64,000 nt of DNA, from assembly GCF_022682495.2 (NCBI RefSeq), contig NC_071388.1:28194139-28258138 (forward strand). Reading direction: 5' to 3'. This document shows, piece after piece, positions 24,763 to 37,390 of the stretch; the first letter of the stretch is position 1, and each line of letters opens with the position of its first letter. Under the pieces are notes generated by a model. It saw only the letters and a program-made list of their open reading frames with translations. It was not told the origin of the DNA and did no database searches. This stretch comes from Desmodus rotundus. Lineage: Eukaryota > Chordata > Mammalia > Chiroptera > Phyllostomidae. A program made the position numbers and the translations under genes.

Positions 24763-26434
24763 TCAGCCGACCTCCTGACATATCCCTGGAAAAGATGTGA
24801 ATCCTGCACCAAAACATGAAAAAATAGCAAGGCCATGTGTGTGTTCCTTACTTGTTCCTTACTTTTAAATTATGCTAATTTAAAAGCTTCAGGAGTAAGT
24901 TAATAATTGCTATTATTAAACTTGAAAATATAAAGCATTTTGTAAGTAGCTAATAGTTATCAATGTCTCAGACGGCAAAATAGTTGAATCATGGAAAATC
25001 TAAATAATGAGGCCTTCTTATGTTGTTTGTAATATTAATAGTATTAATTATTCAGACACCTGATTTGGCTGCTAAGATTCTCCATTTCTTTCTTTACTCA
25101 ATTGATATTTGTTAGTATTTCCCAGGCACAAAACCTGTGTATTGTTATGATGTCACTCACATTTTACTTTTCCTCTTCCTGTACAAATATACTTCCTTAA
25201 ATTCAATCACTTTTCATTCTCAACAAAAAGTGGCTATTTTTATGCTCTTGATTTTGGAATTCATCACTTTAACAGATTCTTTATAAAATTCTCCATTCCC
25301 TTCTCAATTAGAAATTTTAGGTCTCTGGCATGTTCCTTAATAAGAAAAGTATGATAAAACATACGTAAAGTACATTTTTCTCTGCAGACTTTTAAAAAAG
25401 GCACTATGTATTTCTTCTAGGCCCTGAAATTCTGTTGATATTAATGCCAGCCACACTGCTTCTGTGGCTCTATATCTTCCATTTGTAAGAAAACCAGCTC
25501 CTTCAAATACTTTCAAAACAGTTTCATCATTTCAGCAAGATCGGGCCCCTCCTACGAGTGTTCTAACACATGTAACTGCTATTTTAATATCCTATTTCTC
25601 CTGTTCTGGATTAGGAAGTTTCCGATTTCTACTGATAATAAAAGTAAAAAATATAATGTCAAGGTCTCCTGAAGGCACACGTGAGTTGGTGCTGCTCTTG
25701 TATCATCTATTCCAAATCTGTAAATGGCCAAGTTTCAAAGGAGTAGAATTTACAGTAAGAGTATCTATCAATGTCCCATGTCAAGCGTGTCAAAAGTGGC
25801 CATAACCACGGTCGATATTACTGTTTCTGCTGTCAGTGCTTTGACCTTTGATTGCTATCCTGTTAAACCTACTGCTATCTTGGTCCCACCTTTTTGCTGG
25901 AACTAAAGCGGTTCACACTTTGCACTACAGGGTTGTTTGTTATTGTTTTTTCTTCAGATTTTTACCTTGTCCCATCCTATTTGGGCATAAATATACATGA
26001 TCAAAGCCAATATTCATTCCAAAGCACAGACGGTTAACAGCTCTTGGAATAATTCCAATCTTCCAAGGTTTTTGTAATTTTTTTGGAAACAAAGTTGAGA
26101 CCTTTCCTCCCAGAATCCTTGTAATTCATAGAAATAAAGCCCAGTCATTCATCCTACAGACTTTCTACATGCTTCAGTGAATGCAGTCTTAGCTCAAGCT
26201 GAGGAATTTGCTTTGTGATGTGTATAAATTGTCCCATAACCTATATCCCACTCACAATATGCATAACAAATGCATCGTACCATGTTCTAATCAGAGTTTT
26301 GATTCTGGGGTTAACAAACCTCAAGTTTCATGCAAAGATGGCAAATATAATCCTTGAAAGATAATTTACTCTCATAAACTTCAAAAAGATCATTCTGAAC
26401 TTTTTAAATAAAATGAATGCATATGTTTATAACA
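24763..26434. other. unassigned DNA
   Basis: 25440-26280 is less AT-rich than its surroundings and has a 113-codon plus frame. I considered a retroposed transcript on the minus strand but could not identify any protein. Nothing supportable. Confidence 0.4.
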
Positions 26435-26512
26435 CTGAGTAGCAATTACTTGGTGTACTCCTTATTCCCTGGGCCTGAGTAGCTATTTCTTAGTGTACTC
26501 CTTAACTGTCTT
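26435..26512. repeat. 40-bp imperfect tandem duplication
   Basis: 'ctgagtagcaattacttgg' (26435) recurs as 'ctgagtagctatttcttag' (26475), and 'tgtactcctta' follows in both at the same spacing. The last 10 bp of the unit have diverged. Confidence 0.8.
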
Positions 26513-26784
26513 GTTAAGATTTATGGAGTACATTAATATGGAATCCTGTCATCATCTGAAGCTGATATTATAAAATCTTCCCTCAATACCTAAAATCAAT
26601 CTAAGAAAGGAATAGAGTGGATCACTAATGTTTTTAAAGAATAAAACCACAAAACAAATATATTTTCTTTTCCTTGTTGAGCTATAAATCTAGCCAAGAT
26701 TTATATCTTATTTTGATAGTCAGTAATAGAGAATTGCTACTCAAAACACTATCTATAGAACATTAGCAATGGTATCTTCATAGG

Positions 26785-26905
26785 GTTTTTTGGAAATGCA
26801 GAATATTGGGCCTAACTCCAAATTCATTGAAACAGGATATGCATTTTAACAAGATCCCTACAAGATTTTTGTGCACTTCAAAGATTGAAAAACTGTTCTA
26901 AGCAT
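26785..26905 (+). repeat. MER5A-like hAT DNA transposon fragment
   Basis: Ordered similarity to the MER5A body: 'aaatgcagaatattgggcc', 'ccaaattcattgaaacagg', 'atatgcattttaacaagatc', and the terminal 'attgaaaaactgttct'. This is an old nonautonomous hAT-Charlie relic. Confidence 0.65.
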
Positions 26906-27480
26906 TTGCCAGCTAATATTTAGTCATTCTAAGTTCAAGATTTTCTCCTGCAATTCATAATAATCAGCTGTTTTTTAATAATTTCATTCATAAATGTTAT
27001 CTCCTTTCCTTCCCTTACTTTCTAATCATCATGCATAATAAGCAAAGCCAGTTAAAATGATCATTATTTTACTTTAAATTTTTGGAAATTCATGATGAGC
27101 TTATATTTAATGTAATATTACCTAAGTAATTTCCTTCTCCATTTCATTATTATCACTTCCCAATTTTCTCCTTAAGTAGTTTTGCAAATACTGTACGTTG
27201 CATCTTGTGTACCAGAAGTCTTTAATCCAAGATTATACTCACAAAATGATCAGTGTAACCTATTTCTTGTGTGTTAGAATCTGCATCCATTGTGCTCTGG
27301 AATGGCCTGATTATTTTTGAAGGGTTACTTAATTCCCTGGGCCTGCAACCCTCCCAGGGTTTTCACAATGGCCGTACGGTAGAATCAACAAAAGGAGGTG
27401 GTTCTAACTGCTAATAACTGAATTCTAAACCCAGAGATTTTAATTAGGTGAAGGTGCAAAGTTTTCTAGGAATGCACATT
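26906..27480. other. unassigned DNA
   Basis: No gene recognised. 'cccagagattttaatt' near 27432 hints at another hAT-type fragment but is too short to call. Confidence 0.4.
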
Positions 27481-27530
27481 TTGAGGAGAAAGAGAGAAAG
27501 AAAGAGAGGGAGGGAGAAAGAGAATGAATG
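27481..27530. repeat. purine-rich simple repeat
   Basis: About 50 bp of A and G in GAGAAA/GGGA units. Confidence 0.85.
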
Positions 27531-27971
27531 AGAATCCCATTACAGCAGTTAAGGAAAGAATCACTACTCCAGATTAGGAGCTAAAACAGGCACCCATGAA
27601 AGTGCCCTCTTCACTCTCAGTCATGTACTCAGCTTTATCCTAAACTCAGAATAGTTCTTACCCGAGATAGGAATGAGACAGTGACTGTTCCTAAACAGCT
27701 GAATGATTTCTACTTTGTTTCTTGTGACTGAATTCCAAACCAAGCCTTCAGCGTCTAAGGACTGGATTCTTTTGCCCTCAGCCACAGCTTCCCAGGACAA
27801 CAAGACTGTCCTATCCATCATGGAATACCTGCCTCATTCACATTTACCTGCTGCTTGGATTTCCACTGATTACCTACGTTCCCCGCTGCTGTGATGATCA
27901 CCATAGTTTTTAGATTTAGCTTGAACTGTAGTGAATTACCTTGCATGCAGCCTTTCTCATTTTGTACTGTG
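27531..27971. other. unassigned DNA
   Basis: Less AT-rich; short frames in opposite strands overlap and cancel as gene candidates. No repeat family recognised. Confidence 0.4.
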
Positions 27972-28568
27972 ATCTGTTTTTTAAAAAAATATATTTTAAT
28001 TGAATTTCTGGAGTTACATTGGTTAATAAAAATATATAGGTTCAGGTGTACAATTCTACAGTACATCATCTGTATATTGTATTGTATGTTCACCACCCAA
28101 ACTGTAGTCTCCTTCCATCACCTTTTATCCCCCCTTTTCCCTCTTCTCTCTCCCCCTCAACCCCTACTATTCTTTTGCTAACCACTGTACTGTTGTTCGT
28201 GTCTGAGAGGTTTTTTATTTTATTGCTTAAATCTTTGCTTATTTCAATTCAGTCTCTCTACCCTCCTCCTTTCTGATAGCTGTTAGTCTGTTCTCTGTAT
28301 CTGTGAATCTGGTTCTATTTTGTTTGTTAGTTCATTTTGTTCACTAAATTTTACATGTAAGTGAAATCATACAGTATTTGTTTTTTTCTCTGACTGGCTT
28401 ATTTCACTTAGAATAATACCTTCTAGGTCCATCCATGTTGTCACAAAAGTTAAGATTTCCTTCTTTTTCATGGCCAAGTAGTATTCCTTTGTGCAAATAT
28501 ACCACAGCTTTTTTATACATTCATGTATTGATGGACATTCAGGCTGCTTCCAAATCTTAGCTTCTATA
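27972..28568 (-). mobile_element. older L1 3' end and ORF2 tail, antisense
   Basis: Antisense L1 of an older subfamily: 'ggttcaggtgtacaattcta', C-rich 'cccccttttccctcttctc'-type block, 'ctgttctctgtatctgtgaa', 'ttatttcacttagaataata' (complement of the conserved ORF2 end), and 'gatggacattcaggctgctt'. ORF2 is not open. The same 'caggtgtacaat' motif occurs in 12107-12420. Confidence 0.85.
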
Positions 28569-29271
28569 ATCTGTTTTTAATATTTAAAAGTTATCTCTGG
28601 TCTTCCTCTCAAGGAAAGGCAATTAATCAACACCTCTCAAACATGCTCATCTAAACTCCTGTTTGCACATTTCATTACTTATATCTAAATCACAATCTGG
28701 AAACCAAATATCTCTTTGAATATAATAGCTTTGAAAGAGATAACTATATACACTGCCTGAGAGAGCAGCCCCAGTGTTACCTATAAACATTATAAATGCA
28801 CTCTAAGTCATATGACAAAAATAATTTTCTATATATCACCTTTAAAGATGTTTTATTTTTTCAAAGAAGGGAATGATACACACAAGTAGTCCAATCAAGG
28901 GTATATGATAGATTAATTCATCAACCCCCAACCTATTTCAATCTGTTTTCTTTTTGAATTTGCCATTACTTATTTCTTCATTATTTTTTAAGACGATTTG
29001 GGAAAAAAATCATTATTTCTTTCAGCCTCAATTTGTTTTCTTTTTTGGGGGGTTAATAGTAAACACTGTGAAGGCATCCCACGAGGGCTAGTCATAGTTT
29101 CCACTTGTATATTCTATGAAACCATAGGACATCCCCAAACCTCCAGGGACTCATGAATGGTTTCTACATTTTTCCAAATAAAAACAAAAGCAAACCCTAT
29201 AACTATCCTGTGTTATCATATAATAAAATGAAGCTATATTAACAAGAAACAATATAGATTCAGAATAAAAA
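28569..29271. other. unassigned AT-rich DNA
   Basis: No gene or repeat recognised. Confidence 0.45.
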
Positions 29272-29695
29272 ACAATGGAATTCTACACAACAGAAAGAAA
29301 GATGGAGCACCTACCCTTTGCATGGATGGAACTGGAGAGCATTATGCTAAGTGAAATAAGCCAGGCAGTGAAAGACAAATACCATATGATCTCACATTTA
29401 ACTGGAACCTAATCAATAAAACAAACAAGCAAGCAAAATAGAACCAGAGACATTGAAATTAAGAACAAACTGACAGTAACCAGAGGGGAGAGGGGAGGGA
29501 ATAATGGGGGGGGGGGAGAATGAAGGGTTTACAGGAACAACTATAAAGGACACATGGACAAAAACAAGAAGGGGTAGAAACAGGGGAGGGAGGTAGAGAT
29601 GGCTGGGGTGAGGGGAAGAGGTGGGGAGGAAGGCAGAAAATTGTACTTGAGCAACAATAAAATTCAAAAGTATTTAGTAAAAATAAATAAATAAA
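29272..29695 (+). mobile_element. L1 3' end, sense
   Basis: Starts near 'atggaattctacacaacag' at the end of ORF2, followed by 'gagcattatgctaagtgaaa', the G-rich 3' UTR with a run of 12 G near 29506, then 'ttgtacttgagcaacaataa' and an A-rich tail. Same subfamily as 5257-6104. Strongly 5'-truncated and noncoding. Confidence 0.92.
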
Positions 29696-30821
29696 AATAG
29701 GATCTTATCAACTTAAAATATACCTTTTTAAACTTTTTAATAACCTCCAATTTACATAGTGATTTTTTCACTTTACATTGGACTTTGAATATTTTGTCAT
29801 TAACTGGGCTGTATGCATGCACCACAATATAAGTCATAGAGCAGGTGTTCAGGGCCGATTAGTTCTTCTTTCTAGTAGTGAAATTAGCTAGAAAACATTA
29901 GGAGTAAAATTATGTCACTTTACAAAAGATTAAAATTTCCCTATTCACTTTTTAAACAAGGTCAGGATTAGCACTCATTTCTATACTTATTATATTTCCT
30001 ATATCACATAATGAGACCCAAAGGTGAGTCCTTTATTAATATTCATACATTTTTAAAGATATTTTCTATCTGAGAAAATATAGTTTATTTTTGAATCCTT
30101 ATTATATGCTTCACAAGGAAAAACAGTAAGTGTGGAAATCAGGACACCCATGGGATTTCTATAGAATTTTGACATCTAGTGATAATTATATTAAATGAAA
30201 ATATTAACCACACAATTATGTAATGATATTTTACTATAATTTCAATATCTCTTTGAATGTAATACCTAGAATTCTGCTAATTGTTTTGAAAGAAACACTT
30301 TAAATACTTCACAGAACTTTCTTGATCTTATCATTGCTGCCTATTAGATTTTCAGTGAGATAAATCATTATTCTTGCAGATAAAGTTTTTCTTTATAAGA
30401 CATAACCAGAACTTTTCAATGTTGTAATTCAAAACTGAAGTGTTATTTAAAGAAATAAACATTATACATTTCTAACAAAAAGTGTTTCCTTGAGTAATAT
30501 TGCAATTCATTTCCCTTTACTGATTTTGGGAATCAATCAGCTAATAAGAAATTGTCATTCATTACATAATATTAAATTCAATGACCAGAAGCTTTCTAGT
30601 ATATCATCTGTCAAAATGTGAACAAAAAATATAGGGTTTTTTTTGGAGGGGGAATATTTTCCAGAATTACTATATTATCTAGTGTACTTTTAATAAGGGT
30701 TTTTTTCCTCAAGTAATTTGTTAAGCTTTAAATATAGCAAAAGTTCACACAAAAGTACAATAAATTATAGAAAATGCATTTTTATTTTAAAAAAATTAAA
30801 AGTAAATCAATACAAGGAACA
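29696..30821. other. unassigned AT-rich DNA
   Basis: No gene or repeat recognised. Confidence 0.5.
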
Positions 30822-31205
30822 TTAAGTAGAAAGATATCCTGTGTTCATGTATTGGAAGAATTATTATTGTTAAAATATCTATTTTACCCAAAGTGACCTA
30901 TACATTTAATGGAATCCCTATTAAATTCTAATTCCATTTTGCACAGAACTAGTAAACAACAATTTTAAAGTTTGTATGGAACAAAAAAGACCCTGAAGAA
31001 TTTAAACAATCCCAGACAAAAGAACAAAGCTAAAGGCCTCACACTTTCTAACTTCAAATTGTATTTTAATGCTACAACCTAAGTTACAACAATGGATAAA
31101 TAGATAAAGAAAATCAAATTCATCTAATATAATATATATATAATTTTCAACCTTACAAAAATTGATTTCTGCCACTTGTGACAACACGGATGAACCTGGA
31201 ATGCT
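30822..31205 (+). mobile_element. old L1 ORF2 fragment, sense, internally deleted
   Basis: The stretch 'gtgttcatgtattggaagaa', 'ttaaaatatctattttaccc', 'caaagctaaaggcctcacac' follows the L1 ORF2 region after the reverse transcriptase. It then jumps near 31160 to 'gacaacacggatgaacctgg', which lies several hundred bases further in L1, so the middle is deleted. Many stops; no coding capacity. Confidence 0.8.
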
Positions 31206-31883
31206 ATGTCAAGTATAACACCTTAGGAATGATCTAATTCCGAAACAAGTGCTGTCCAAGCATTCATTAGTGAATCATTGTGCTTGCTGCTCATTTGTTA
31301 CTGTTTTTTTTTAGTAACTTCTAAATAAATTTTTTGAAGAGAAAGAAAAGAAAGTTTTTTTTCTTTATTTGGAAATATCTGTATAAAGGAGAAAAGGAGA
31401 GGGAGAAAAATGGTTAAAAAGATTAGTCTACGTAGATATGTATAAATGTTTGTAAAATCATGATAAACTGTGAAAGTGTCTAGATAGTGTTAAAAAAGAA
31501 ACCTGGACCTAATGTCTGGATTTAAACATCTTTGGTCTAAAAAACTTTGGTGAGCTGATATGGGATATGCTTTGGCAAGAGTGTAATAAAAATGAATCAA
31601 GAATGGCATGTAGAATTTTTGCTTAAGAAAACTGACATTTTCCACTGAGAAGAAGAATGTCAAAGAAGGACCTGGCCTGGGGTAGGAAGGTTTCTATGTT
31701 TAACACTAAGTATAGAGGTTTAAAATGCCTATTAGACATGTCTATTAATGCCAAGGATAGAAATAAAGATTTGCACACCATCATCAAGTAATTGAAAAGC
31801 TATGGTTAGACAAAAACATCTAGGTAGAAAGTAGAAGTAAAATTTGCTGGGTCATTCAGACAGAAGAGGAGAAGTAAAGGCTT
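31206..31883. other. unassigned DNA
   Basis: No repeat or gene recognised. Confidence 0.45.
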
Positions 31884-31926
31884 CTGAGGAAGACTCAGTT
31901 TGGTGGGAAAACTGAGTCTTCCTCAG
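31884..31926. repeat. 18-bp perfect inverted repeat (hairpin)
   Basis: 'ctgaggaagactcagttt' (31884-31901) and 'aaactgagtcttcctcag' (31909-31926) are exact reverse complements around a 7-nt loop 'ggtggga'. The stem is too short for a typical microRNA precursor. Confidence 0.97.
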
Positions 31927-32029
31927 TTTTTAGGTAATAACTGAAATAAAGTTTTAAGTAATAACATAATAAAGAAAAGTACTGTTAGATTAGGCAGCTG
32001 AGAGTTAACAAAGAAGAAGAAAGCTAGAC

Positions 32030-32855
32030 TGTTAAGCCTGATTAACTTAGGAAGTTACAGCTGTAGACACCCCAAGGGAAAGCTACATCCTCCACCAACT
32101 GGACTTCATCACCAGAAGATCCACTTTCCAATCTCCACAGTGGACAACCAGACCCTGGCTGGATCACTGAGGGAGGGAAAGGGGAAATTCTTCTGTTGGG
32201 AGCATACCCAGTGGCAACCCTGACACAGGAGGAGGTAAGCACATACGAAGTAGAAACCAGATGACGTAACAGAACTTTGGGACATGTGCAGGAGAAGCCA
32301 AGATGGTGATCACAAAGGGGAGGTGCCTATCCTGGGAAAAGGATCAGATTGGATGAGGGCATGAAACCAGGGAAGATCTGGGAAAGAGATTGGATAAGCG
32401 GAGGACCCAGCACAAGTCTGCAAAGTATTAGGAAAGAGACTGGTTAGGTTGAAAGAAAGCCTCTCTCTCAAACCTGAGGTAATGTAATCAAAGCTTAAAA
32501 AGTACCTGTGCAGCTAGCATGCATTTGTTCATTTGTTTGCCATTTCATTCGTATGTTCTCTCTCCATTGCGGCCTCCCAGGCCCAAGCTTGGGCAGGCTC
32601 CAAGCATCTGTCTGGATGCAGCAGCAGAATGCTGGCCATGGCATAGCTGGGAATAGAGTGTAAGCTAGAAACTGAGCTGGTCTAAGCTTTGGCATGGCCT
32701 GAACTGAACTATAAAAGCTTTAGATGCCAATGGCACAGATTCTCTGGGCCTTGGTGCTCCTGGTCTTGGTGAAGACCAGTGAGGGCTTGCGACCCCTGAG
32801 GCTGGACTTCCCCCTCAGTGAGATAAAGCTAAGCCACCTACCTGGTCGTGATTCA
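32030..32855 (+). mobile_element. possible solo LTR
   Basis: A GC-richer block in an AT-rich region. It begins 'tgttaagcctg', has a TATA-like 'ctataaaagcttt' at about 32710-32722 and a possible weak polyadenylation signal 'gataaa' near 32822, and could end at CA near 32853. The order (long U3, TATA box, short R, poly-A signal) suits an LTR. No primer site, internal retroviral sequence or clear target duplication was seen. No open frame over 66 codons. Confidence 0.4.
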
Positions 32856-33119
32856 TACTGGGGATGAGTCAGTCAATCAATTGACAATGGAAAAAATGCA
32901 CACAGTTGCATTGCACTCATGCATTATGGTCTTCATGTAACCCTACATCTTATGCAGACTTTTGTGAAAGCAACTCTTATGTTACCATTATTTTGACTAA
33001 GATAATTGTATATCCAATTAAGTTGTTAGAAATAATACAGTAATCCCTATACACTTTACTCACTTTCCCCTAAGAGTAACATCGTGTAAAACTATAACAT
33101 GATATCACAACCAAAATAT

Positions 33120-33500
33120 TAAAATTGGTACAAGCCACTGACCTTATTCAGATTTCACCACTGTGTCTGTACTCAGGTGAGTGTGGGTATGCGTGAGGTT
33201 TTATACAACTTTATCACATCAGTGTGTTCACACATCTACCGCTTCAATCCAGTTCCCAAACAGTCTGTCACCACCAAGTTCCCTCATAGTGCTCTTCTAT
33301 AAACACGTCTCTCTTCCTCCCACTGCCAACCAAAAGCTGTTCCCATTTCAATAATTTTATCATTTCAAACATATTATATAAAAGCAGTAATAAAGTTGTA
33401 ATATTTGGGAATTGTGTTTTTCTATTCAGCATAATTCTCTGAAGTTTTGTCCAATTTATAGCACAAATCAATAGTTTCTTTTTTATTTACTTACTTACAT

Positions 33501-33531
<31 letters not shown>

Positions 33532-34100
33532 TTTTAGGGAGAGGGGAAGGGAGGGAGAAGAAGAAGAGAAACATGGATGTGAGAGAGAAACATAGATGAG
33601 AGAAAGAAACATTGATTGGTTGCCTTCCCTAAGCACCTCGACTGGGGACCGAACCTGCAACCCAGGCACGCACTGTGACTGGGAATCTAACTGGTGACCT
33701 TTTGGTTTTAAGGATGACGCCCAACCAATTGAGCCACACAGGCTGGAGTATCTTTTTCACTGATGAATAGTGTTCCATGGTATGTATGTGCCACAGACTG
33801 TGTACGGACATGTACACTATTTTCAGGTTTTGGCCGCTACAAATAAAATTATGCGAACATTTTTGTACCAATTTTTGAGTGAACACAAGGTTTCATTTCT
33901 CTGGGACAAATTCTCAAAAATATATATGCTGGAACCTATTGTAGTTGTATGTCTAGTCTTGTAAGAAACTGCCAAACAAATTTCTACAATGGCTGTACAA
34001 GTTTGCTTTCTTAAATGTAGCAGTGACTCCCTTTCTTTACATTCTTACCAGAATTTTGCATTGTCACCTTTTTTTACCCAATCTGATTGTTATGTAGACT
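33120..34100 (-). mobile_element. old L1, antisense, split by a VES SINE
   Basis: Antisense L1 in two halves. 33120-33483 runs from an old 3' UTR to 'cataattctctgaagttttg' and 'caaatcaatagtttc'. 33745-34100 continues with 'ctgatgaatagtgttccatg', 'ctattttcaggttttggccg' and 'tgccaaacaaatttctacaa'. The two halves join in correct L1 order when the SINE is removed. The copy is strongly diverged and noncoding. Outer boundaries are approximate. Confidence 0.75.
33484..33744 (-). mobile_element. VES-type bat SINE nested in an L1
   Basis: Antisense VES: TTTA-repeat tail (33502-33535), GA-rich block, 'tgactgggaatctaactggt', 'tggttttaaggatgacgccc', and the head complement 'caattgagccacacaggctg'. Flanks 'agtttcttttt' and 'agtatcttttt' differ at one of 11 positions, a likely target duplication. 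Confidence 0.88.
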
Positions 34101-35420
34101 CTTTTTATTTATAAGATAGTCTTTTTTTCTAAAAAACTGTGTATCTGAAAATCAACACTGATTTATTCATTTCTTTATTTCCAGTGTGTAACAAACCTCT
34201 TTGCACATAATGAGTCCTCAATTAGCATTTTTTTGGAGAAAAAAGTTAATGAGTGAAAATAAAAGCTTTTTATACTCTAACATTTTAAAGTCAAATATAT
34301 TTAAATACTATATTAACACAATATAAATGAGAGCTGAAACTAAAAGCTATATTGTGATTAAAATAAGCTTCATACAGATAAGTAAAACAGGGAGATGTTT
34401 CCATTATATTAATTGCACTTTATGAATATATTATTTGAAATTATGATGTTATCAGCAGATTAACTTCCTGAAGATATATATTCACTGCATTATAAAAATG
34501 TGATGAAAATGTAGTTTATGAAATGTACTTAAACTATTTCTCAATGAAAAGTTTATCCTACGATCATCATTATAGTTATTCCACAATAGAATTCTTATTG
34601 AAACAGGACATACCCTAAGTGAATATTTTCAGAGAAGAAAACATCTCATAATGAGTAATCACCACAACGTCATACTATATTAGCAATAATAACATATTCA
34701 CTTCCCTTCGCAAATCAGGTCAGCTCTTATGTAATCAGAACAAATTACTAAAGGCTCCATACATTTAAAATAAAATTCTCACCAACCACTAGGTGAGAAA
34801 ATAGAATTTTGTTTTGTATTCATTTTGAGCAAAATCCTTTTTTTTTTAGTTCAAAAGTGTGAATTGCCATGGAGTAGACAGTGAACCAGCTAAACTTGAG
34901 GTTTCATTTCTTTTTAACTTAGGGGGAAAGAAATATGAAAGGCTTAAAATGAAATTACTTCATCAGAATTCACATTTGATTTCCATCTTTTCAGCTCCCC
35001 ATATGCAGTGATGCTCAACTGACTATACTCCCAGCTGCATTATTCAAGGATGTTATTCAAGAAGAAATACTTGCAATATGTGTTCTACTGAGTAGCAAGC
35101 TAATTAAAAGAACTTCACAGCTGGATTTTTAGAAAACTTTGATCTTAATTGTAAAGTGATAAAAATACTTGTTGGTTGAATTTTGTTCTTTATACCTTCA
35201 ATCTATAGTTTTCTCTTGTAAGGAAATTGAGAAAAACTGTTAGTGAATGCATCAGTGAATTCTTGTTTCTGCTCTGTTTTCTTCTGTTACCACTTAATAA
35301 ATTATACGTGATACATAATTGTTTACATTTTAAAGAGATCCCCTGCCTAGGAGTAATGGTAAGAATGCAATACTACATTCTCCAAGAAAGTTCTATTGCT
35401 ATGGTCAACTAAAAACTCTA
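34101..35420. other. unassigned AT-rich DNA
   Basis: No gene or repeat recognised. Confidence 0.5.
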
Positions 35421-35461
35421 CATTTTTTTTATCCACTCATCTACTGATGGACATTTGGGCC
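35421..35461 (-). repeat. short L1 ORF2 fragment, antisense
   Basis: 'atccactcatctactgatgg' followed by 'acatttggg' is the complement of a conserved L1 ORF2 stretch (compare 28524-28552). It lies on the wrong side of the adjacent antisense 3' UTR to be part of a colinear copy, so it is a separate or rearranged piece. Confidence 0.6.
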
Positions 35462-35469
35462 CCAGAATT

Positions 35470-35770
35470 TTTTTAACTTTTTTTTTTTATTGCTGTTCAA
35501 ATACAGTTGTCTCCATTTTCTCCCCACCACTCCCTCCACCCCAGCCATCCCCACCTCCTACCCTCAATCCTACCCCCCCTTTGGCTTTGTCCATGTGTCC
35601 CTTATACATGTTCCTTAACAATACTTCCCCCTTTTCCCATTATCCCCTCCCACCTCCCCTCTAGTTACTGTCAGTTTGTTCTTAATTTCAATGTCTCTGG
35701 TTATATTTTGCTTCCTTGTTTGTCTTGTTGATGAGGTTACATTTATAGGTGAGATCATATGAGTATTTGT
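35470..35770 (-). mobile_element. L1 3' end, antisense
   Basis: T-rich tail, 'ttgctgttcaaatacagttg', C-rich complement of the G-rich 3' UTR, 'gttcttaatttcaatgtctc', ending near 'ggtgagatcatatgagtatt'. Same subfamily as 17516-18649, truncated to about 300 bp. The proline-rich frames across it are artefacts of the C-rich strand. Confidence 0.92.
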
Positions 35771-36385
35771 AAAAATATGTGTTTTGAAAACTGTATTTCT
35801 CTAATTGAAGATGTAAAATGTTTGCATGTTTTGCTCTGGTTTTATGTTCTTCTCACCAAATTGTAAGACTTTTTCTTTGCTAAAATGTACAGTTAAATTT
35901 AGGCCACATGAGATCTAGTGGGTGTGGGGAGACAAAGATAATAAAGGGAATTAAACAAAGAAATAATATTGAGGCAAATTGGATGGACCATATGCAAAGG
36001 CCATTGGACAAAGAAGCAGCAGTGGAACAACTTGTTGTAAACCACCTTTGTCACTGACAAATAGTGTGACCTGTTAATCTACCTCTTTGGTTCTGTACAT
36101 CAATATCTCCAATTGCAAATATATACACTGTGCAAGTTAGTGTAATTTTATTCCAGAGGTAAGTTATTTTGTTGAAAGTAACTAAAATGTACTTTTACTA
36201 GATTATGCAGAAAAGGGGAATTTAATGTATGGGAAAAGAGTGAATCTTAAAAAACAAGAGCAGAAAGTATAGTTGAGACATGTAACCAGGAATCTACTAG
36301 GATAATAGATTTTTTAGAACTACTTGGTTTCTTCTTTCTGCTGTGCTCTAAGTTTGATGGGATGGTTTGTTTCCTTGGTGTTTGG
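35771..36385. other. unassigned DNA
   Basis: No gene or repeat recognised. Confidence 0.45.
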
Positions 36386-36428
36386 TTTTGTTCTCTCTGT
36401 CTCTCTGTCTCTCTCTCTCTTCTTCTGT
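36386..36428. repeat. CT-rich simple repeat
   Basis: About 40 bp of 'tctctgtctctctgtctctc'-type repeats. Confidence 0.85.
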
Positions 36429-37390
36429 CCATTCTGTGCCTCTTTGGCCAAGTACTTATAGGCTAAGTGAAAGAAATATATCCTTAATACAAACTCCAAC
36501 ACCATAGACAGAAGAAAAGACCGGTCAAGCATGAATGAGAATCTGTCCTTTCGAACCAACTGTCCTCGGGGCTGAGGGCATCGGCTCCATGTCTGTTCAG
36601 GTGGCACACTGGAATCTACACCAGGAAAGAGAGTAGAACGAGGTGACTGAACAACATGTCTACAGACTATTATGAAATTTGAAATAACATAAGTAAAAAT
36701 ACTTTAAGTATTCAACAATAGAAATGTTCTAAATAAAACTTGAATATATATATATTATAGTGAAAGGTGATATGTTTAGAGAAAGAATTCACAATATTTT
36801 TGTAGCCTATGTAGCTTCTCATTTTTAGGATTAATTTAGAAAAATCTTTGTGCATAACTTTTTCACATCACAGTTATCTGTGAATTAGTCTTATACCTTC
36901 TTTCTGACATTCATATTCAAATTTTTTCCTCTCAGTCTTCTTTGAAGTGAGCTATTAAAGATGTTTTTTATTATTTCCCTTTCCTGTAAAATAACAATAT
37001 AAATGGAAGAGAAATTAATCTCATGAAAATCACTAGATGATGGTCAGAAAAACTAGAGAATTTATATATGTTGATATTAAACTCAGTAAACTGAAATTCT
37101 AATTTCCAAAATGCTCCATTTTTATGACATGGCTTATTTATTAGTGTGGATTACCTCAAGTTTCCATTAAGTTATTTATTCCTCAACTACTTGATGTTAT
37201 ACTAAAATGTCTCAATTTGAATTATATATTTTCATTTTTTAAAGAAACATAAATTAAAATTGAAGTATTTAGACTTTCAATTTTTCCAATAGATTGTTTT
37301 CTCATTGAACTGAAATTTATGTAAAATCTGTGTTATATGAGGTCATTTAGCTCCATCTCTGCTATCTTTAAATATTTAAAAAGTATTAGT
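36429..37390. other. unassigned AT-rich DNA
   Basis: No gene or repeat recognised. The TATA run near 36746 is a short simple repeat. Confidence 0.45.

Noticed and set aside
25440..26280. Possible processed pseudogene on the minus strand
   Set aside because: Composition differs from the surroundings and short protein-like stretches appear, but no known protein could be recognised, and no poly-A tail or target duplication was found.
31884..31926. microRNA precursor
   Set aside because: The stem is only 18 bp with a 7-nt loop, too short for a typical Drosha/Dicer substrate, and the flanking sequence does not extend the pairing.
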